This document shows, piece by piece, positions 1 to 13,055 of a DNA stretch of 64,000 bases. Position numbers and translations under genes: made by a program. Each line of letters begins with the position of its first letter. Position 1 is the stretch's first letter. The notes under the pieces were generated by a model that saw only the letters and a list, made by a program, of their open reading frames with translations, was not told the DNA's origin and searched no databases. The stretch lies in assembly GCA_964035545.1 (NCBI GenBank), contig OZ037768.1:12046741-12110740 (forward strand), given 5' to 3'. The DNA is from Bugula neritina. Taxonomy: Eukaryota; Bryozoa; Gymnolaemata; Cheilostomatida; Bugulidae.

Positions 1-215
1 TATTGAAGGATGAAACAGTTAATGCAAACTATAAAACTTTTGCCCTCAATGGGATTCGAACAATAGAAATTGAATGATTTTGGTATGATGATTTAGCAAC
101 ATGGTGGAGAAAACAACATACTGGTTGGTATTGGGGTTCAACCCTACCGCATCAGTGCACTTGCCAGTGTGAACGGGGCATTTATCAGCTAGACTACCTG
201 ACCAACCTCCTCCCC
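1..215 (-). repeat. Possible tRNA-derived SINE fragment
   Basis: Read on the minus strand, about 70 bases resemble a tRNA-type promoter: a box A-like TAGTCTAGCTG and, downstream, GGGTTGAACCCC, close to box B. This block is more GC-rich than its surroundings. It differs from the SINE family found at 29.1, 37.6 and 44.1 kb, and no target duplication can be seen because the window begins here. It could be chance similarity. Confidence 0.25.
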
Positions 216-981
216 CCAACATGATAAGCGGATAGCAGATTTACTAAGAGCTCACTCTATTCTGCACAAGGTATGTTTAAGCATATTATAATGTACAATA
301 GAGCAGAGGCTTTGCAAGTTGTGTAAGTTGAAGAGAGTGAAGAAATCAAAGTAAATAATTGTGCACTATCTTCATTTATTGCAACTATAACACTTGCAAT
401 GTACTTGCATTATAAATAAATGCCCTGTGAAAATCAAGTATTAAATAGTCATTTAGTAAATATAACAGAAATGTGTTTAAAATCAAAAGGCTTTTATAAC
501 ATCACCATGAGCAACATTTAGCTATGCACAAGTTAAACTCTACACTCATTCATTATGTCACAACGCGTGACTTATTGAAAATATCTACAACTAGCAAATT
601 ATAGATTTTCAATATGGATATCACACTCAACATCAATCAGGAATTCTCTCAACAACAAGTGAATTTTTACTAAAAGTGCATAAACTTGTGAAAAGACACA
701 GACAAAGCTTTGAGTAAAGTTGACCCAAAACAAAAAAATTAGAGATTCACAAATAGCCTAGCAGCAATGTCTATGTTAACATCGGTGTGTTTTACAGAAT
801 TTATTTGTTTTCAGTATGGTTAGTTAATGATGTGAAAAGCGAAAACTTCCTAAACTCCAAAACTTAGCAGAGTTTCATTAATTGCTGATAATCTAAATGA
901 CTGTACAAAATATTTTAATGCTTGAACTTTACACTATGCATTCAATGGAAACTATCTCCTTTTACCACAGCCAAGCACACC
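216..981. other. Non-coding, probable 3' region of the small membrane gene
   Basis: No supported reading frame. A minus-strand AATAAA lies at about 800-805, roughly 180 bases after the stop of the gene that ends at 982, so part of this stretch is probably its 3' UTR. Nothing else recognised. Confidence 0.4.
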
Positions 982-2064
982 TCAATAGGTTTTCCATTGT
1001 TTATCTGAAAGCACATGTTCACCATATTGTTTATCACTTTCTGCATGTTGTTGTTGCAATAATAACTCAAGTTCTCGCTTTTCCTGCTCAGCAGCGAGCT
1101 TTGTTTCCTTTGCATCTCTTATTTTCCCTTCTTTCACTGGTTTTACATCTAAAATTTTAACAGCAGTAATACTTGAAAAAAAACTGTTTAGATATTGTTT
1201 TGTAAAAAACACATTGAGAATGTCAAAAGTCAAAGTTCCAGAGCACAACAAATAATATCTAATATCATCATAAAAAATGTTTATTCGCTGTTTAGTGCAC
1301 TTGCTGGGTATATCATCATTGCTGAAATGAAATAAAATATAATTAGTATGCTCCTCTGTAATAAATTGATTCACTACTTTTCTTACCTTTTATATTAACA
1401 TGTTTAAAGTTGGATACAAAACAAAACTTACAGTAATCAATTTGACAGCCTATTTTACTCCTAAAATGCAAAAGCTATGAAAATGAAAATTACTGCAAAA
1501 GAAATCTAGCTCGAACGTTTACCAGATACAAGTAGATAATTCTTACATATATAAAAAACTGCATGATTTCCATTATGCAGCTCCATTGCAACATTTTAAA
1601 AAAAAAATGAGAGTGTTAGATACATTCAATTACCAACTGAGATTCATTCTTAAATTTTATACATCTGTGTAAGGATATTGATGGTATAATGTACTTTCTT
1701 TGTAAAAATTAGCAGATCAAAAATTTTCAATTATGCGCCTATGGCTTTTATTAAATAGTGCTTCACAATAGCAACAATGCTACAGGAAAAGATATTAAAA
1801 ATTATTGATGTTGACTATCAACTTACAATTAAAGATTTATTTATAATTTTCTAATTGACCGGTGGGCATCCTAGATTAATAATTAAATACATGATCTGAA
1901 AACTTACTTCGTACATAATCTATTGCGAGGATTGTACATACAACTCCCAAAACAGCTGTGATTCCAAAAGCAGCGTTAACTCCAACCCTGTGTAATCGAT
2001 TATAAAGTTTCTCATTCTTTGCTTTTGACTTTGATGACACTGACAGCTTAGGAATGTTTTTCAT
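982..2064 (-). CDS. Small single-pass membrane protein, unrecognised family
   Basis: Two-exon model: 1908-2064 (52 codons plus one base) and 982-1148, joined by a GTAAGT donor and a TTTTAG acceptor, giving 107 residues. The N-terminal 25 residues are basic (many Lys, Ser, Asn). One hydrophobic segment, about residues 29-48 (rich in Gly, Val, Leu, Ile), follows. The rest is a highly charged, helix-prone tail (KETKLAAEQEKRELELLLQ) ending in KQWKTY. A basic N-terminus, one span and a charged helical tail are usual for small mitochondrial inner-membrane or ER proteins, but I do not recognise the family and assign no function. A readthrough frame across the intron is longer but lacks coding character. 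The gene lies head to head with ERICH2. Confidence 0.6.
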
Positions 2065-4938
2065 CTCTGTTCTTTGTCTATCTAGTGAAAGTTATAACTT
2101 ATTAATTGAACTGTTCTTAAATTTGATAACGTCGTGTCATAGCCTAAGGTTAATCTATTACTTGAAGGCTTAAAACAATTTAACCATCGCCGTAGTCACT
2201 ATTAAAGTATTAGTATTACTACAGCTGATAGTCATAGTGATAGTATTACCATTATTTAATGTTTAATTTTTATTTTTATCAATAAATAAATCAAATTTGA
2301 ATTAGTATTACAGCGAATTATCAAATTGTATCTGTAACTGTGAGCCTAGCCCTATGACTCACTCACTGCCTATGAGATAAAATTAAATGTTTCACTTTCA
2401 GTGAAAGAACCTACCCAGACTGGTAATACTTATAGTTATACTAATACTGTAATACTAATAGTCATACTAAAAGTAAAAGTAATATTAATAACCGTCTAGA
2501 AAATCGTCATGCCTATAAGTCACAAATCATTTCATCATAGTTATAGTATAAGTATAGTAATAGCCTCAGACTGAGGCTCGGACTGTCACACTCACTGTCA
2601 ACTCAAATTGAAATTGATGCTGGAGTCACGAGTAAAATTGTATTTGATATTTTTTATAAACTGTAACTTGAATTATTTAGTTATTGATATGAAAGCAATA
2701 TGACTATGTAATGATTTTGATCAAAGTCTGCAAGTTAGTAATCACTATCGCTATTAGTATTACTATAATATTACTACAATTGAATAATATTACTTTGCGG
2801 TAAGTGAAAGCTAGTTAATGTTACATATACAACTCTCACTTGGGGAAAACCGGAAACAATTTGCGATTTATTACAGCCTTGACATGTAAGATAACGCAGT
2901 CAAGGCAATATTACTGTATCTATAATCGGTGTTGATCTCGCGGCTCATTGAACTATTGATAAATTTAAAGAATTTAGCCTATACCATAAGCAACAGAGTC
3001 TGAAGTATTCGCTTCAATTTTCAAGGTCATCGTGTTTCGAAATCAGTACTTCATTGGTTCAGAGCGATCTGCAAGCGCTACCGCATTCTATTCGCAGCAG
3101 TGTTCAGTATTCAATATAAATATTATACAATTTCCAATTATAATAGTAGCATTATGTATAGCTATCGCATGAGGGTCAATGTCGTGGTTGGAAATCAAAC
3201 ATCGAAGTTTTTTCTGGAAAAATCTTATAGATGTATTCTTAGTAAGCTAGACATTCGGTTTGAGTTGGTATTTCAATTTGCCCGTTGGCTTACCCTTAGC
3301 CCTGGCCTTGGGTAGAACTAGATACCCATAAACAATAATGATAATGCAGACTAAGTAGTGCTAACAATGACTATTATCATAATTACTATTATTACTATAA
3401 GTTAATGTATAAGTATAATATCATAGAAAATAATATTATTTTCTATGATGCTTATAGTAGTACTATTATACTGTTTTATTATTCATAATAAGTTTTCAAC
3501 GATATTATTATAATTATTTAATTTTAAGGGCCAAAAAGAATTACATAAACTTAAAGATGTAATACAATTCACGATTACTTTCAAATTAAAGATAAAGTAA
3601 ATCTCACTTGAAGAAACTTTTTTGTGGTTTTCCTTTTAACACTTATTACTTATTAGTGAACTTGTATTATATAACTAATAACTATAAGTATAAGTTGTAT
3701 AAGGTGTACTGATTATTAATATTAAAAAATGAGGTTTAAAAACAAAACATTCACATTGCTGTGATCATTTTGAGTTTTTCAATCAATATCGTTTTTACTA
3801 AAATTACTTACTTTATAACTGAAACTATTATTGTTTGTATATAGATAATGATTTTAAAAAAAGTTGTTTCTTTTTCTACAACTACAATTTCATCAATTGC
3901 AATAACTGTCAGTGTGTAATTTTCACTATTGTTAGAGTAGTTAAGCTGTAAGCATGTTAACTGGCACTTTCACTTCGAATTAATGATCCTAAGTGATACT
4001 GTGTTGTTTACTTTTACAGAAATTGTGACTTGAAACAGTGTTATTGTTGTATTATATATTTGTAATATATTGCGCAGTTAAATAAGGTTATCCACTATAT
4101 CAACTACAATTAGAATGCAAATATTCACCACATTTAAAGTCATAATACTACAATGTATGTAGCATAATGCAAGTTTTATGTGGCCATTACTATGTTAATT
4201 TATCTATTAGCATGTTACTGAATTGTTGTGGGGTGTTGACTTTTTAACTTTTAGTATGTAGACAGCCTTTACATTAGGTTTTATCGAATAAGCTATTTTA
4301 TTGGTTAGTATGTTTTGGTTAAGAGCATCATGATATAGGAAAATTTTTAAGAGGGCACCAATTGTCTCATTTTTATACACGCACACATGCGCGCACACAC
4401 ACGCACATTTTGCATTTTAGTAGTATAGTGTAAGATAGCAATACGTGTATATCATTTTTCGTCATGTATGTTACAAGACAATTTTTTTATCTTTTGAGCT
4501 TCAAATGTTTCATGGAAGGTACTAAACCTAATATAAATATTATAACCTACTGTGTTTTACATGAAGTAGCGTGCAGTAATTTGAACCCTTGTAAACGTGC
4601 ATGGTTTTATGATTTATTTTTGTTGCAGCTAACAGCTTTACAATACATTGATTATATTTTGAATACACATACAACATCAAAACTCTCCTGAATGCTTCAG
4701 AGTTTACACCACACTCTCACATTTATGTGTTCTGCTGCTTTCACATGAAATGTTAGTAATCTTACAATTAATAGATTTCGCATACTATTTATAATGTATT
4801 AAACTGATCATTTGTTATTATTTGTTTTTAAAATGCACACGTCATATTGTTTTGCATATTATATTAGCTTTATATTTTTTTTATATAATCAGTTATAATT
4901 TTCTGTTTTAATAGTAACGGAAAATGTGTGTTTTGTAG
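2065..4938. other. Divergent spacer, AT-rich with degenerate simple repeats
   Basis: Spacer between the small membrane gene and ERICH2. It probably holds both promoters, and the first exon(s) of ERICH2 are likely between about 3000 and 4900. Patches of ACTAT/ATAGT-type degenerate simple DNA occur at about 2200-2280, 2420-2560, 2740-2780 and 3340-3480. An imperfect inverted repeat lies around 3420-3455 (TAGAAAATAATATTATTTTCTA). Short reading frames here look like chance. Confidence 0.5.
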
Positions 4939-5641
4939 GAACAAGCAGAACATTAGAAAAGACTACATCTCCAAGGTAAGGCGGTGTACAAATCAAGTTT
5001 TAGAAACTTTGGTTTTCTTTTTTCATGTAATGAAGTTTTTAACTTTAAGAATTTTAGATTTGTTTGTATGGGATTTTATTTTTTTTATAATTGAAATTTT
5101 GTCAAACAGCATATCTTAACTAAAGTTAGGTAACTTGACTTGATGAAATTTTGAATATAGTAGATTGGCTATTTGCAGAGTAGACATAACTATAATTTTA
5201 CAGACAGCTAACTTATGATTGTAACTGACCTCCATGAATTGGTTTAATTTTGAGTTATATGATGTTGTCTAAAAGGCTGTGCTTCTGAGAGCATAATAAA
5301 ATACGTTTCAGTGATTCGTGTTGCTTTGTAGCAAATATGTATCGTGTAATGTGGAAATGTATAATATTGTCAAATTACAAAAAAACAGTGTCCTAAACAC
5401 CTTTCACAATATAATAACTGATAGTGGCAACTGATTTCTTACCTTTTTAAACTTGCCCATCAAAGAGTGTAAATACAGCCACTCTGGTTTAGAATCTCCT
5501 GACAACTAATACTATTTAAAGTATTATTTAGTGGTGAAAAACTATCTGCTCTAAAAGCATAGTTTATTCACCATTTCAGTCCTTGTAATTTTGAATTAGC
5601 ACATTATTTTGACTAAAACTATGAGTTTAAATCTATTTCAG

Positions 5642-8600
5642 ATGACTCATAATGGAGGTCTGGAAGTTGTAGAGCCTGGAAGTCCTGGTAGCTTATTGCA
5701 AATACTTTGTGTCTGAGTTCTGCTGCGTTAAAAGTTTTTTCTGTATTTTGAAAACTTCAGTTTTACAATCTGCAAAAGCTTTTCTGAGTGCAAAGATGAT
5801 GAGTTTTCTTAGGATAGTCTTTTAGTAACATTTTATTACGAAATGTAAAAGCTGCTTTATTAGCAAGCATGCAATTTCTGTACAATAATTTTTCTCTACT
5901 ACTATCAGCAATTTTGCATCTGATTTTTAAGACTTTATTATAGTTTCAAGATGTTTCATTGTGAAAAGTAGGAAAATGATATTCAGTGATATCCATTTTC
6001 ATATTTACACTTTTCCATTCAGTTTGGTTTTCTGCATATTGTAATTACTTTGTTAATTTTTCAGGGAATCAATCTCCTCAATCTCGCCCTTCAAGCAGTA
6101 AGCGAGCTCCTCCTCCACAGTGAGTTTGATTTATAAATAACTTGTAAAAAAAAATATCCAATATCATTAAAAATTCCAAATGACATTGATTTTTTTCTAG
6201 CAGTTTTATCAAGTGTTGGAAATTTTTGATATTGCTGAATTGTGAAAATAATGTAAGTTATGATGATTATTTTGGGTAATTTCAGTGGTTTCAAACATGG
6301 CTCTGCAGTAGTTAATGGAAAAGCTTTGCCCACTATAGAAAAATCATTAGTGACAGTAAAGCGGAAAGAATCCCAAAGGTACTTTGAAGTATTTATATTT
6401 ACAATACAATATATAGAAAAAAGTCTGCTAAAATTATTAACTTATAAATGAAGCATTTGAATTAGATTAAATGTTCAAATGTTGATGTGTTGCTACTAAT
6501 AACAATTGAACTTTGCCTGTATACTTTATGCATGTGCATATTTTTAAACATTAAAATGCCTTGTGATTCTAAACTATTGATGCCATGTAATTCATTTCAC
6601 CACATTATAATCATTCAAAAACTTTGATGCATTTATGACAAAACTTTGTGTTGTAATCTTATAACTAAGTTATTTTGAACTGAAATAAAATGAAAACTTT
6701 CAAAGTGTAAGCATTGTTTGAAAGCAATTATCAAAAAATATTTTTGCTACCAACTGTAATATCATGTTTATTTATAAACTAAATATGTATTTAATTTGTC
6801 AGTAATCTCTCATCAGATCTAAACAACCTCCAATTAAATGGTGAAGATGATGGAGATATCATTGCAATGGCAAAGTAAGTTAACTTATTATGATTGCCTC
6901 CTTGTAAAATTATGTTGCTTGACGCTAGCTTTTGTGTTTTCTGGATAAATTTTTTTGTTAAATTGCTGTTTTTTATTATTGTTCAGCCATTATTTTAGTT
7001 TGGATGGTGCTTCAGCCTTATCAGGAATTACAAATAAAGTGCAAGCTAAAGGTTCACAAGCTAATAGCTCTAATAATAATAAAGATGCAGGTAATTATAC
7101 AAAGTGTTAATTTATTAATAAATTCAAACAGTATGTGCTTGCTAAGTAAATCTATTCTAGATTTAAATGAATTTTTTTTAAATTTTACATCTTCTACCAT
7201 CTAGAACTTTTTAGTCACTACGCAAAAAGCTTAAAATTTTGCTACAGTCTAGAAATTTCATCTCTCACAACATTAAGGGACAAAAGTAGTCGACAATGTA
7301 CCATTAAAATGTCACTTACCTTTCCATAGTGTGTTCAAATGATACCTCCGTCCTCCTATAGCATGGAGTTTACGTGTTTGATGCACATTTATTAGCAGTA
7401 GCATCAGTAGATTGCAAGCTTTCTTTTGATATGACTAGTTTGGCGGAAGTGGTAGAACATCTTGAAAGACTTTTTATAGTAAGCTAACATGCTGGTAAAC
7501 TTCAATTCAACTGATTCGGTGATAGCTCTCATACAAAGCTACACTTTGATATTAGGTTAAGCTGAAATTAAATGTACTTGTTGAAGAATGTACTGCTAGT
7601 TGTTCATAGAGAGACTTTTCCTTCCAGATTCAGACACAGATGACAGCTCTGGGGAGGACGAGGAGCTAAAAGCTCCAAATGAGCTGATTATGGAATTTTT
7701 GCAATGTGTTATGACAGATGACATAGAAAATGGGTTAAAATTATGTAAAATGAGTAAGTATTGTATATTATGTGGCAACATAATCCCTTTTCATGTATGA
7801 CGCTTTTTGCTTTCAGTTTATATTTTTTTCAGATAAATATTTTGTTAACTGCTGAATTATTCGTTTGAACTAAAACTCAAACTGTATTATTAAAATTTAA
7901 AGCTCCTCTGTTGCAGTTCTTTTGTATGAGCCCAATAATTCTCGGGCTTTGAACTTCCTTCCTGTCCTGGAAGAGAAGTTAGCTCAAGGTTAGTCAGTAC
8001 AGCTATTCAATTATTCACTTTTTATACAAAATTTGTAGTTCTTTAGACAAAATTAATTTGTTTATTGGGATACATACATGTCTAATAATACATACACACA
8101 CCAGTACTAGTACTTCTAACTTTTCACCAGCGCTAAGCTAATATCTATTGACACACTAGGCTACATTTACTATGCAATTTAAACTTCACCTGTTTAACAT
8201 TGGTGTAATATTGTGTTACATGTCTATAAAAGTTGAAATTATAAGTTTCAATAGCTTATAACAGTTTTTGCATGCATTAGACACCTAATATAAGAACTAT
8301 TTTATTTAATTGCAGTATTTTGTTATTGTTAATGTTAATTAAAATTCTGCTTTTTTGGGGTAAATAACCAATAGAACGACTTGTCTGTATTAATTCAAAC
8401 AACAATATTCATCAATTAAACTACATATAGCTTTGTCCTGGGCACTAATTTTGTGTGTTGAAAAACATTTATTTTACTGAGTTCTTGAGCTATCCATTTT
8501 TTGGCACTATAATAAAAATATAATAGAATGATATTATATTATTTCAATTTCCTAATGTAGCATTTGAATTTATGGTTTGTATTTTGTGTTAAACATGTGT

Positions 8601-10260
8601 ATGCAAAAAATAGTCTCAGCAAAATGATTTACTTTGATTTTTTTCTAATAGCTACAAGAGTATTTATATGTACAAGTCTGAGTTTGTTATCTAGATAAAA
8701 GAAACGAAGAAGAATCAGATAGTGATGACGACGATAGTGATGACGACGAAGACGATAGCGATGATGACGACAGCAGCGATGATGACGACAGCGACGATGA
8801 CAGTGAAGAAGAATCCAGGTAATATTTCAACTTTGCATACATTTTTGTTAGAATCACATATATATTATAGTCAGCAGCAAAATATTTTGTCCCTTAATTT
8901 GAGATACTATAATGAAGGAAAGTATTTCTATATTTCAAATGCTTTGCATGTGGAGGAAATATGCAAGAAACATTCAACATACACGTGCAGTAACAATACA
9001 AGGCTAGTGCATGGCCATAATTGCAAATTATAAAGCACAACATCAAAGATTAGCATGATGTTATGCAACAACTATAGAGCTGCTTTATCTTTCAAGATAT
9101 ATCTGTTTAGTGATGCAATTACGTTTTTGGGAATGCAACTATACCTTGCAAGATAAATGCTTGATATTATGTTTTTGTTCCGTCAATTTAGATTTTAAAC
9201 TAATTTGTGTATTTAGTAACATATTTGTTATACACTATGATTATAGCTGCCAGGGGGTCTGTTTTTTGATAAAAAATTGGGCATGCGGGCAAAGCAGTTA
9301 AACATAGAACTAATTTGCAAAAATATTATTTTAGAAGTTGTAAAAGCTTGTTTTCAGCAGTTTATATCATGACGTTGGTGCTTCCTCACTTCATCAATTA
9401 GTTTTTTGTTGCATGCAGGATAAGCTCTCTGGAAGGTGCATGTGAAATAAGACCCTTTAGTAGTGGCTTTACTAGCACAGCATGCTTGAAAACAACTATA
9501 GATGTCTGTTGGAAAATTTTAGTTATAATTTATTATCCTGGTATGGGTTTGTTATGTTGTTTCAGGCTATATTTATGTAAAATAAGTATTGAGAAAAATA
9601 ATAAGCTGTTGCAATATTGAGGTATTATGAGTTGTCTTCTTTTTGTAGATCCATATGAAATAGTAAAAATAAGTATTAAAATAATTAAATTTCTGCACTT
9701 CAAAAGGCTAAACATTTTGAGGTCTTAAGGCAATAATTTTATAGCATAAAAATTATTTAATAATTAGGGCCTGTATCAAGTTCTTGAAAAAGTTGTTTTT
9801 GCAAGTTTTGTTTAAGAGCATGAAATTCTTTTGCATACTTTTTCTATTTGCTATTTATGAATGCTTATATATATAACATGATTGTAGATTACAATTCTTT
9901 TATGTATTGAAAAAGACACCCTCAAATATTTCTTTTGCAAATGAAAGTTACTGAAACTGCCTAATTGATGTTGTAGGTATTTACTAATGTAAATAGTGAA
10001 GCCAGCTGTATTAGCAAAGAAATATTTTTTGTTTTAGTAAAAACATTTAACGTTGAAATAATTTGAATGGTTGTTTCTGGTTAGTTTAGCTAAATTGTTA
10101 TAATATAACTTCAAAATATGTTCTAGATTGACATCATGACTAACGTCATACAGTTATTATACTTGAGAGTTTTGTGTTTAGCACTGATGGAGAAGATGAT
10201 ACAATACAAGCAAGTGGTCCTGCAGCACCTCAAGGTGGAGATAATCATGCAGCTAGGTAG
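5642..10260 (+). CDS. ERICH2: Glutamate-rich protein 2 (ERICH2) orthologue
   Basis: Nine coding exons: 5642-5687, 6065-6119, 6286-6378, 6803-6874, 6987-7090, 7628-7753, 7917-7988, 8695-8818, 10182-10260. From the ATG at 5642 they give 256 residues ending in TAG. An exon at 4939-4975 splices in frame onto 5642 and is open, so the protein may begin further upstream. The N-terminal half is low complexity (Ser, Pro, Asn). The diagnostic part is exons 6-7: an acidic lead, then APNELIMEFLQCVMTDD, then LCKM, ILLYEPNN and FLPVLEEKL. This matches the conserved C-terminal block of ERICH2. It is followed by an almost pure Asp/Ser/Glu run in exon 8. The biochemical role of ERICH2 is not established to my knowledge. 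Confidence 0.8.
8695..8818 (+). repeat. Coding GATGAC-type repeat giving an acidic tract
   Basis: Exon 8 of ERICH2 is largely GAT/GAC/AGT/AGC codons in tandem, encoding about 30 consecutive Asp, Ser or Glu residues. It is an in-frame microsatellite-like tract inside a gene, likely to vary in length between individuals. Confidence 0.7.
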
Positions 10261-11056
10261 CACGAAATCAACATGACTGAATAGGCTGCATTATTATAGC
10301 AGTTTGATTTATGGGCATTTACAAATTTAGTGTAAGCATGCTAAATTTTTTTTTCAAATTTAGCTCTGCATTCAAAACAAGTTTTTATTCTTTTAGTTTA
10401 TTTAGCAATGATTGAAATAACTGAGTATTTAATTTTATTGCATTCACTGCAGACTATGATGTTATTACAGGCTCTCATATTTTGTACAACAGTCTTGTAA
10501 TCTCTGTATAAAATCAATCACTTTGTTTTTATATTATATGAATATACATGTAAAAATATATTATATATTTAAATAGTATTATATATTGAATACATTGTGT
10601 AATATATGTATTCAAAGCCCCTTAATTTTATTTTCCGTATATAATCTTGTTGCACATAATAGCAGTTGTTTGGTATAGCTATGATATATTACATAAATGG
10701 AATTGATTATATGTAACAGTATTATACCTTTAATGAGACTTGAAAGATATGGCGCCAACACAAGTCTCAGGGATTGAGTACTGAGCACCTGTTTACTATA
10801 GGCTACATCTAGTGGTGCTATATGATCTTAATGTCATTCTAAGTAAAGTGTCTACACATTGCGGTGTATATAAAGTAATTGACTGTATTGTGGCTACTAT
10901 AAATAATTTGTAATTGAGTTCTAAAGATACACCTTACTGAGTTATATATGTGTATAAAATATGCATTTGAAATGTTGGGTTCTGCATTGTTAAACTGGTA
11001 TAAATTCATATAACAATATGATCAATATAATTTCAAGTGTCTCCAAATTTTGTGTC

Positions 11057-11062
11057 AATAAA
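11057..11062 (+). terminator. Probable poly(A) signal of ERICH2
   Basis: AATAAA about 800 bases after the ERICH2 stop, in the first clear position downstream. The 3' UTR would then be 10261 to about 11080; nothing else is seen in it. Confidence 0.45.
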
Positions 11063-11524
11063 ATATTTTTAATTTAGGCATTACAATTGCAAGCCGAATC
11101 AGTTTTGCTGTTTTTAATGATATTTGGCACAGGCATGTATGTGTTATAAATATCTTAATGAAACATTGTGATTTATAAGTGTTATATTAATTATCAATGA
11201 TTTGAATATACTTACTTCTTGTACATGCATTCTAACAATTTTATATAGACATAGCTATGTATGTGTATGGTATGTATTGAGGTTTATATTAATGACCTGT
11301 ATTTTACTTGTTACCTTAATTCTGTACGTAACTGGTGAAACAGTTTAGAAATTAACTTGGAGTTGCAACATTTTAAGAAATAAAGATTATAATTTGGATA
11401 ATTTCTACATAGTTGATTCCACAGTGTTAATGCAATGTTGCAATTATGTCCAAGTGTCCCCATGCTATATCTGGCTAACTAACTAATACAAATACAAGTA
11501 ACTACATAAATTGAATGTATGTTA

Positions 11525-11663
11525 ACGTACTACTACTACTACTACTACTACTACTGCTACTGCTGCTACTACTAGTACTACTACTACTACTGCTACTGCT
11601 ACTACTACTACTGCTACTACTACTACTAGTACTACTACTAGTACTAGTACTACACACTAGTAC

Positions 11664-11725
<62 letters not shown>

Positions 11726-11755
11726 ATAGTAGTAGTAGTAGTACTAGTAGTAGTG
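11525..11755. repeat. Foldback trinucleotide repeat, (TAC)n then (TAG)n
   Basis: The left half is TAC/CTA triplets with GCT and AGT interruptions. At about 11650-11665 it switches to almost pure TAG/GTA triplets. The two halves are reverse complements, so the tract can fold into a hairpin of about 100 base pairs. Open frames here (poly-Leu, poly-Ser) are artefacts of the repeat. Confidence 0.9.
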
Positions 11756-11756
11756 A

Positions 11757-12190
11757 GCGTTTAGTAGCTGGATACAACTCGCCTTCCTGGTCTCTACTTT
11801 GGCACTGTGGCGCAACCCACCACCTCCTGGCTCGTTTCTCATTGATTGATTCGTCTTCCTCATCGTCATAAAATAACATATAAGCTGCAGCTGCTAAAAT
11901 TTGTTGATCTTTTCTAGCCATTTCACGTGTGAAAAGAATGTATATTATAATAATGCCGATGTATGTTTACTCAGTTTACTATGCTAATGCACGTGAAACT
12001 AATCTTGAATTTTGCGCATGAACCTAAAAGAAAGTTGTATAGACTGAGAGCCATCCGCCAATAAAACGCAAGCAGAAAATTAACCCGGGAAATAAAAATT
12101 GCCTAGAAAATCAGTCGATTTTTCAATCAGCAATAGCGAAATCGAGAAGTACAAAATCGGCTGAAAAAATCAGCGTGTGTACATGTAGCT
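11757..12190 (-). mobile_element. Truncated PIF/Harbinger-type DNA transposon
   Basis: On the minus strand, 11765-11921 encodes MARKDQQILAAAAY, an acidic stretch, then RARRWWVAPQ. This is the N-terminal signature of HARBI1-like transposases (an RRWWV block before the nuclease). Frame continuity is lost at the trinucleotide repeat, so the DDE nuclease part is absent. The presumed 5' terminus, reading minus, begins AGCTACATGTACACACG at 12190, directly next to TAA (12191-12193), which fits the three-base TWA target preferred by this superfamily. The far end is missing or eroded. The remnant cannot be active. Confidence is moderate because only the N-terminus is visible. Confidence 0.5.
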
Positions 12191-12193
12191 TAA

Positions 12194-13050
12194 CCGTGCA
12201 ATAGCTAATATCCATATTATAATATTTTGTTATAGATACTATACAGATCTTACAAATTCATTTTATAAAAGTAGGTACACATACCTGTAGAATGAAAAAT
12301 AAAATATGTTAAGGTTTTGCTTCCTCTGCACTTTTCCGCAGATCCCAATGGTTAGGAACACAACTCCAACAATCTGAAGATTCTGCTTCATCTTTTATTA
12401 GTGCACAAAAGATGTTTTCTGTATGCTTAGAACAGACAGCATTTGCAGTTCTATTTATAGTTAAAGGCTATTTTGTGGGTTTAATGTCAGAGATTGGGGG
12501 CAAAGGTGACACTTTATGAAAGCAGTAAAATTTGACATGGTTGAATGACTCAATACCATAATTATGTACTTTAAAACAATTATCATATAATAATGGAAGC
12601 TTTTATTTATTAATTAGTAATGATGCTGGCAATATTATAAATAGTTCAATGATAAGAAAGCAACTATAAACATGCATTTACCTAAGTTGAGTACTTGGAA
12701 TTAGTTAGATAAGAATAAGAAGCAAGAACTCATAAATGTATGTCTCTAGTGTAGATAATACTTTATCGAGTGTAGTCAGATGAGTTTTATCTGCTATGAG
12801 TCTACAAAACATGGAATATACCTCATGCTGTTTGATTGTTAAAACATATTTGTTTTTGGTGTTTATAATAACTTGAGCAACATGTAGTTTATGTGGATCA
12901 ACATATTAATATGATTAGAGATACGATGAACTATAATAAATTACCGCTTTTTGGTATAAGTTTGAGTTTTATTGAATGGGCTACTATAAAAGCACTAACA
13001 GCCATCAAGTTTATTATATTTTTGCCTTATGGAATGAAATTCATAATTCA
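12194..13050. other. Non-coding, nothing recognised
   Basis: AT-rich sequence without supported exons, RNA genes or repeats. Confidence 0.5.
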
Positions 13051-13055
13051 GTAAA

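Noticed and set aside
1876-1908. Readthrough C-terminus of the small membrane protein (SKFSDHVFNY)
   Set aside because: It reads through a strong GTAAGT donor, and splicing to 1148 gives a charged tail with coding character.
11502-11921. Long poly-Leu/poly-Ser reading frames on both strands
   Set aside because: They are translations of the TAC/TAG trinucleotide repeat; only the short N-terminal part at 11765-11921 resembles protein (Harbinger).
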